64,000 nt of DNA, taken from NCBI GenBank assembly GCA_016617855.1, contig JAECUM010004321.1, positions 1 to 64,000 of the forward strand, given 5' to 3'. The notes below the pieces were generated by a model. The model saw only the letters and a list, made by a program, of their open reading frames with translations, searched no databases and was not told the DNA's origin. Of this stretch, positions 58,118 through 64,000 are shown in pieces. Both the position numbers and the translations under genes were made by a program. Numbering within the stretch: position 1 is the first letter of the stretch; each line of letters starts with the position of its first letter. This stretch comes from Megalonaias nervosa. Taxonomy: Eukaryota; Mollusca; Bivalvia; Unionida; Unionidae.

Positions 58118-59275
58118 TGAGGCGCCGTAGCGGACAAAAGCTGGTCCAATGAGAAAGTTGCAGTTTAAATTTCGATGTTCTATGTTGAGAAATCCAGTAT
58201 CACGTGTTGGATCAAATTGCATGTCCTTAAAGTTCCATTTTCTAGATCACGATTTTAGACTATATATACTGAATTATACGGTGGTGGTTTAAAGTTCTAT
58301 TTCCTATGTCGACGTTTTACAGTGTATATTTTTAATTACACAGCTCTGGTTGAAATTTCAGTATCATATCTCGAGAATCCATAATTCACATTTTGATGAA
58401 AGTTCCATTTCATATGGCGAGTATTTAGATTTCATCTGTTGAATTTTACAGCAAGGAGAAGCAGCCTCCTTGTTTAAAAATAACGCGGACACGACAGCGA
58501 ACTCCAGCGAAGAAATTCATAGTAATTCTCGACCTGCGAATGGTAACTTTCAAACTGTAAATGCATGAAATGTAATGGCGCCTCATAATTGAATACATGA
58601 ATGATTATCTTAATACTCGATATTATTTTGAACTGTTAAAGTGGACATTGCGTAAACTTTAATTTTAACACCAACACATCATTTCACCATATAAAAGTAG
58701 CATTTCTGACAAGCACAACAAAATGTCCAACCACCGCTGTGTAATTACACAGATACAATCTAAAAACTCGACATACGAAATTGAACTTTCAGCACAATCG
58801 ATGTGATTCAGCATGTTAAATTGAAACTCTCGACATATGACATTAAACTTTCAACAACCGCCGTGTAATTCAGAAGATACAATCTTAAAACTCGACATTG
58901 GACATCGAATTTTCAACCAGTGCTGTGTAATTCAAAAGATGAAATCTAAATGCTCAACATAAGAAATGGAACTTTCAACATAAAACTCTTTTAACCAATA
59001 CGTAAATTACTAATTTTTGACGTATGACATTGAAATTTCAACCACCGCCGTATTAATTCAAACGACACAATCTAAAACTTCGGCATATGAAATATAACTT
59101 TCAACCACTACTCTTTAATTCAACAGATACAATCTAAAATCTCGACCTAGAAAATGGAACTTTAAGGACAAGCATTTGTGATACAACACGTGAAATTGGA
59201 ATTCTGGTCATAAAAAATTAAAATTTCAACGGCAACGTTCTGATTGGACCAGCTTTTGTCCGCTACGGCGCCTCA
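58118..59275. mobile_element. foldback/MITE-like element with long imperfect TIRs
   Basis: Starts TGAGGCGCCGTAGCGGACAA and ends with its inverse (TTGTCCGCTACGGCGCCTCA); the first 35 bp are almost identical inverted and similarity runs inward for several hundred bases. Inside, both arms are built from a degenerate 60-70-bp unit of the type GTTGAAAGTTCCATTTC..TATGTCGAGATTTTAGATT..ATTACACAGC. An extra inverted end (GGCGCCTCATAATT) lies at about 58577. No transposase is encoded, so it would move in trans. Confidence 0.8.
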
Positions 59276-59559
59276 TAGAATAATCTCGACTCACTTTTCC
59301 ATGTGACATCTTCAGGACGAAGACGAGAGCCATCGTTTCAGATATTATTTAATGGCATAATCAGCATGTGTTATATGAATGTAATGCCACGCCCCAAGAA
59401 CGCACAATCGCCAGAAATTTTAATATTCCCCTGATAGATATTTTTTATGATTGTATGGCATTCGCACAAGTAAAACTGAATATTTAGTTGGAGGTGCGTG
59501 TACAGACTCTCTCTCGCGCTATTATACCTCTTTATTGCGTTATTAATAGAGAAACAATA

Positions 59560-59742
59560 ATGGATCCTCAATATTACCGACGAAAGAAAATAAAGGAAGC
59601 AGAACAACAGCCGCATGATGAAATCGCCAAGAGAACTGTGCTACTCATGAAATACAATAGCATCTATACGGTCGTTGATACAAGATTTGGACTGGCCACG
59701 GCAAAAACCATTGGTCCCGGTTATGCTGGTATTCTGATACAG
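59560..59742 (+). pseudogene. Polinton-type two-helix membrane protein, 5' part (split by LTR)
   Basis: The ATG at 59560 starts MDPQYYRRKKIKEAEQQPHD, then MKYNSIYTVVDTRFGLATA and a Gly-rich hydrophobic start, which is cut at 59742 by the solo LTR. The 3' part resumes at 60617. The same motif order occurs at 21965-22300. An N-terminal charged helix followed by hydrophobic spans and a coiled C-terminus is the plan of the small membrane proteins carried by Polinton-like elements. It probably belonged to the older Polinton whose polB and ATPase lie at 50-54 kb. Confidence 0.65.
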
Positions 59743-60616
59743 TGTTACGTATATGTAATTAAATTGTTTGTTTGTTAGTTTTAAATTTATTTATTTTTAT
59801 TTTATTATATTTTATTGTAATGATAACTTTATTCACTGGAATTGACATTTTTCCAGAAAATTCAATTCAGTTCCTTTTAGCCTGATAAACAAGCAGTAGC
59901 TTGAAACATTGTATCAATCGGTGACCTAGATTCAGTTTCTATTAAACAACTTTTTTTTTTTTTCTTTTTTTTAATCCAATCTTATAGTAAGATTCGTTCA
60001 ATAGAATCAAAGCCGCCCATGGCATACGTGATAACTGGTTTAGTCTTTTTGCTCCGTTCGGACTAAGTGATCATGTGACCCCATCACGAGGGTCTGAACT
60101 GCGTTGCAGTTAAGGTTATAACTCAGTTTCACAAAGATTTTTAGTCGGTCGTAAATTTTACCTTTGGTGCTCAAAGGTATTTTTGTTGTTGCCAGTTTGA
60201 TTTGAATTTTTCTATTTTTTTCGGAATTAATAATTTATTTTCCCTGGAAACCACTTGTGCTCATTCGAATTCTTGGACAAAGACATTTATTGGAATTCTA
60301 AAGCCGGATTGTTATTCTTGATGATTCAACAAGGAACTGTCGACACATCAACACAAAGCAGATTACAGAAGACGTCATCGCCTTCCATCTTGGAACTTCA
60401 TCGGAATTCGAACTGTGATTCACTTAGGACTTTTTATTGATAGGTCTTATATTTTTTAATTCTCGGATTAATATTTGGATTAGATTCATAAACCGTAGTC
60501 CCTTTACTTATTTTTACCTTTATTGTCTAGGGAAATAAATTTTTTGTTAAATTTTACAAAGCTTGTTGGCTTCAGTCTTTTTATTATTACTTTTGTACGA
60601 GCCTAGGCACGTAACA
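59743..60616 (+). mobile_element. solo LTR, family A copy 4
   Basis: An 874-bp element starts TGTTACGTATATGTAATTAA and ends GCCTAGGCACGTAACA, with a perfect ACAG/ACAG target duplication (59739-59742 and 60617-60620). Contains GACGTCATCGCCTTCCATCT and GGGAAATAAATT. It interrupts a coding remnant, so it postdates the older Polinton. Confidence 0.9.
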
Positions 60617-60826
60617 ACAGCGACCATCATTAGCACGCCAGTCGGAATCTTTATCGGAACTGTATCAATAGCAACCGGTATCTCGGGTGGTGCTGCTAAA
60701 ATAATTTATATACGATTAAATTCACGGGTGCATGTTTATTTAGAACTTCTCCCTGTGACACAAAGCAGACTTAGTACTCTTCTTGATTCCTGCAGAACTG
60801 GGGTGGAAGCGGCTGAAACAAGATAA
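60617..60826 (+). pseudogene. Polinton-type two-helix membrane protein, 3' part
   Basis: After the LTR the reading continues with IISTPVGIFIGTVSIATGIS (a hydrophobic span), GGAAKIIYIRLNSRVHVYL and a Ser/Arg/Glu-rich tail to TAA at 60824-60826. The frame differs by one base from that before the LTR even when one target duplication is discounted, so it was already, or later became, frameshifted. Confidence 0.6.
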
Positions 60827-60957
60827 CCGAGTTACAGAGAGCGAAAATCGATTAACTGTTTGCCAGTGTATATCAGTAACCACGTTAGCTGAATTTTTTT
60901 TTTCAGCCCAGCAAAAAGTATCCAGCGTGCTTGTAAAGAGGTAATGAAACCGATGCC

Positions 60958-60989
<32 letters not shown>

Positions 60990-61720
60990 TCTGCACCTGA
61001 GGTGGTAGTGTTTTGAAGCTGTTACGCCGTTTACGCCACCAAAGGGTATATTAATTGTATTTTTTTAAAGAAATTTATAAAATAGTAATATATTTATCAG
61101 TTTACGCTAGCCGATTTTGCGACATACAATCTTTCACGCTAGTGTTAGAACTAGTTTTACTACCTAATGTTTAGGCATATAGCATACACTCGCGTGTTAC
61201 GATCGGGTGAAAGTTAAGCTATGGGGTATACAGAAGGCTTTGGCAATCTCAGTTATCAAAATATCAAGCGCCTGTTATGACACTACTACTTATTACAATA
61301 TTACATTTATTTTAACTAATTGCAATTTTTAGTTGTGCAACATTTGTGATTTCTATCATGGCTACACATCCAAATTAAATCTAAAATTAGTTGCATTTGA
61401 TAACTATGCAAAATAACAAAATTTAATTTCTCAAGTTTTGCGTTGTTTTTGCTGCATTTTTTAACTAGTGGTTTACTTAGTGTGTGACACTTAGTGAAAA
61501 TATTGTGTGCTTTATTCTAGTCAGTTTAGAGACGTAAATGAGTTGGTCCCGCCCCTCTGCATGTGTATTTCCAATTAAATCTGTTTAAATCAAACTTGGA
61601 AGTGACCGGTTTACTATTAAAAAAAAAAAGTCACACGGGTCATGTAGGTATTCAACACCCACTATTTCAATAACGGGTATCATTTTTTAGAATTCGATTC
61701 TACATACCTTTAAGTGGCAA
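60827..61720. other. no gene seen; A run at 60959-60986
   Basis: Non-coding, with a homopolymer of about 28 A. Nothing recognised. Confidence 0.5.
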
Positions 61721-62580
61721 GTGTTCACTTCATTTGCATTTGTATACATCCATATTCCTTTGGTAGGCCATTATTTAGACGCCCCCAAGAGGTGCATACG
61801 GCGAAATCAATGTTAAAGTACGTAGATATTTTTGGATGAAGTGAACCTAAAGGTGTGATCCAGTATAATCCGCATTGAATGTCGCGCGCTGTGATATCAC
61901 AATGAACGCTACGCATATAAATAAACAAATTCGTACTACCCTCGATTGTGACGATTCCACTCGATATGCTCTTATTTTGACCCAAGTTTTGTACATGGCC
62001 ACCACTGTAAAAGTCCATAGCGATAGATAATTTTCGTCTGGAAGTTTCTTGGTGACAGTTAAGGTGCAGAGCATTCAATAATCAGGATCGAATAGACTTT
62101 GGTTAAAGAAAACTAGTGTTTAATTTTTAAAAGAAATATTTAATTTAAAATGAGTAAATGTGCATACTTGACCCATGTGACTTGTATTATAGCATGTTAC
62201 TTGTATTATTATATCCGTCGATGTACTGGTAGCAGCATCGCTGTCATTTCCGCTAAGTAGTAAATAACCACTCAGTTTGTTCTGGGAATACACATCAGCT
62301 TGTTGTAATTGGTAATTCGCATTAGGCGGAGAGCACCTTATATATTGCAACAGAAAAAGCCGAAAGAACGCCAGTTATAACTTTATATTCTTCTGTTATC
62401 ACACTGTGCAATTATCTGCAAGTAGTTCCAAATATTGTTTTCTATGGCGGCGAATTACATCTGTAATCCGAGATGTTCCGTTTGTGTCTTGGCGTACCTG
62501 ACAAAAGCAGATGACTATCCGATTGATCGCTAAATATAGTACAATTCGGGGTTTTCCATTCGTACTGGCCTTAGGTCACA
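61721..62580 (-). other. minus-strand coding-like debris, unknown
   Basis: Overlapping minus frames 61725-62078 (MDFYSGGHVQNLGQNKSI..., ITARDIQCGLYWITPLGSL) and 62120-62350 and the stretch near 62440-62560 (DTNGTSRITDVIRRHRKQYL) have protein-like composition and higher GC than the surroundings. They may be further remains of the older Polinton or of another element. No family was recognised and frames are broken. Confidence 0.35.
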
Positions 62581-64000
62581 ATTAATAGTTCCGGTTGAGT
62601 TCCCACGAATGTAGTCCCAGTCTATTTTTAGATCATTTTTTCCTGTCTCCGTTTGGTGGTGATACAAGAGTTAGATTTAGGCATTCTTGGTAAGGATTTA
62701 AAGGCAATTGTTTATTCTTTAGAATATGAGCTTATGGTGTGGTTGTCTGTGTGTATTTCGGCGACAGTGCACAGTGAGTAATAAGGCCTTGGTGATGATC
62801 CGGAAGTGAAATCTGTGTTCCATTGCATGGTGTTTTGTTTACAATTAAGCCTCTCAAAAAAATGCAGGTCAACCCCTGACAAGAACTTCACCGTAAAGTC
62901 ATCTTTGAAGGTATTTTATATTAACATATGATTTGTATTGATTGTCACACAGTGGAAAGTTCAGTACTGAGAAACAAATGTAGAGAATATATAGTAAAAT
63001 TAATTGTGTTCTATGGGACTAGCGACGTAACAGAAATGTCCAATGAAGAAATCGAACTCAATGCTGACCAAATTAAAATAGTTCGAAAATTTATCTTGAT
63101 GTAAAGAAATGTGTCCAAGTAGGAAGATTTAGTTTCGTAAGTATTTTTGCAGGAATTGTTTCATATTTTCTCCCTTTTATGGGCGTATCAAAGTTTCCAG
63201 TTTCCCCTTCACCTCGTTCCAAAATAAACTCCACAGGCACTTGTTCCGGGGTTAACAAATGATAACAACTTCCCCAATTAATTAGGGAGGTTGGTATTAT
63301 TAGTTTCCCCCTGAATCAAGTGGCTGTGATAAAACATCCCAAAGTTCGTTGCAAAGTTCCAAACCCGTTTCTGGTATTGAGCTAGCCATACAATATAAGA
63401 CATCGACCCTGATATTTTGGGACCCCCAAAACATTAATATCAGGTTGATGTCTTACGTTGTAGGACTAGTATTGAGCAGGATCATGTGACATTGATCCCA
63501 GATTTACATTTTTCTCATTACGGCTTATTGTATCTTTAGTATTCGCACACTGTACCCATTACCGATTTTAAAAACGAATAGTGTCAAGGATATAAAAGAT
63601 GCACAAAACTTAAGTCATTTTGTTCCTTAATTTATAATATTTAACCTGATTGCTGCCAGGGTTCTTAACACTGTCAACTTACTCGTATTTCAAACTGGAA
63701 AGAGGCTCTTAATGTAAACAAGCAGACAGATTGCTTACTGGCCTTTTCTGGTTGCTAGAATAGTTTATTTCAGTAAAAACTCATCTGCATCCAATATTTG
63801 TAATGTCTAGTTTTAATATATCTAAAACAAATTGAACCAGTGAATTGGAGGAACTTTATATACATGTGTTCAAAGATATGTAATTCCCAAAATTTGCAGA
63901 ATTATTGAGATTATCAAAAACAGTGAACTACATCACATCCGTTGCCTAAAAACATTGATCCACCCTTGTATATATGGCAGCCTTAATACTGAAAAAATTA
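62581..64000. other. no gene seen
   Basis: AT-rich non-coding sequence; I see nothing in it. A short inverted pair (TAAGACATCGACCCTGATAT near 63397 and ATATCAGGTTGATGTCTTA near 63437) can form a hairpin. Confidence 0.5.

Overview
The window looks like an AT-rich piece of an invertebrate nuclear genome, most likely a bivalve mollusc. This rests on spliced exons, several tRNA-headed SINE families, many solo LTRs, a Penelope-like remnant, long microsatellites and two generations of Maverick/Polinton DNA viruses/transposons. There is one host gene; almost everything else is mobile or repetitive DNA.

0-6.5 kb holds the last three recognisable exons of a plus-strand host gene (319-590, 2437-3449, 5562-6546). 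Their phases fit, the first intron is of GC-AG type, and the last exon encodes a degenerate trypsin-like domain with a complete His/Asp/Ser set. A solo LTR and a SINE sit in the first intron. 6.5-28 kb is repeat territory: diverged tandem repeats, a minisatellite, solo LTRs of two related families, a Penelope-like fragment, SINE pieces, a duplicated segment that gives filled and empty versions of one LTR insertion, and a scrap of a Polinton-type membrane protein near 22 kb.

28,449-43,053 is the centrepiece: a 14.6 kb fossil Polinton (adintovirus-like) with about 236-bp terminal inverted repeats (AG...CT ends) and a degenerate 6-bp target duplication. A SINE with a perfect 13-bp target duplication is inserted in the left TIR. 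From left to right it carries: an unknown ORF (-), protein-primed DNA polymerase B (-), a double-HNH/NUMOD-like nuclease (+), an acidic ORF (+), a phospholipase A2-like/integrase/chromodomain protein (-), a zinc ribbon (-), an adenain-like protease (-), a lysine-rich mu/pX-like protein (-), a virion-core-like protein (-), a hexon-like capsid protein in two frames (-), a basic GGFFG protein (-), a penton-like protein (-), a packaging ATPase (-), a fibre-like repeat protein with a discoidin-like head (+), an unknown ORF (+) and a two-helix membrane/coiled-coil protein (+). The minus-strand block from ATPase down to integrase is tightly packed, in places overlapping, like a virion-morphogenesis operon. 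Most of the large genes carry frameshifts or stops, so the element is dead.

50-62 kb contains an older and more broken Polinton-type relic from a different lineage: polB (+) facing integrase (-), then packaging ATPase (+), a penton-like tail (+) and a membrane protein (+). It has been cut up by a minus-strand solo LTR, a terminally inverted LTR-like element, a SINE head, a 1.16-kb foldback element and another solo LTR with a perfect 4-bp target duplication. 62.6-64 kb shows nothing I can identify.

All calls are by eye from translation and motif recognition; no database search was possible. Boundaries of degraded genes are approximate to tens of bases.
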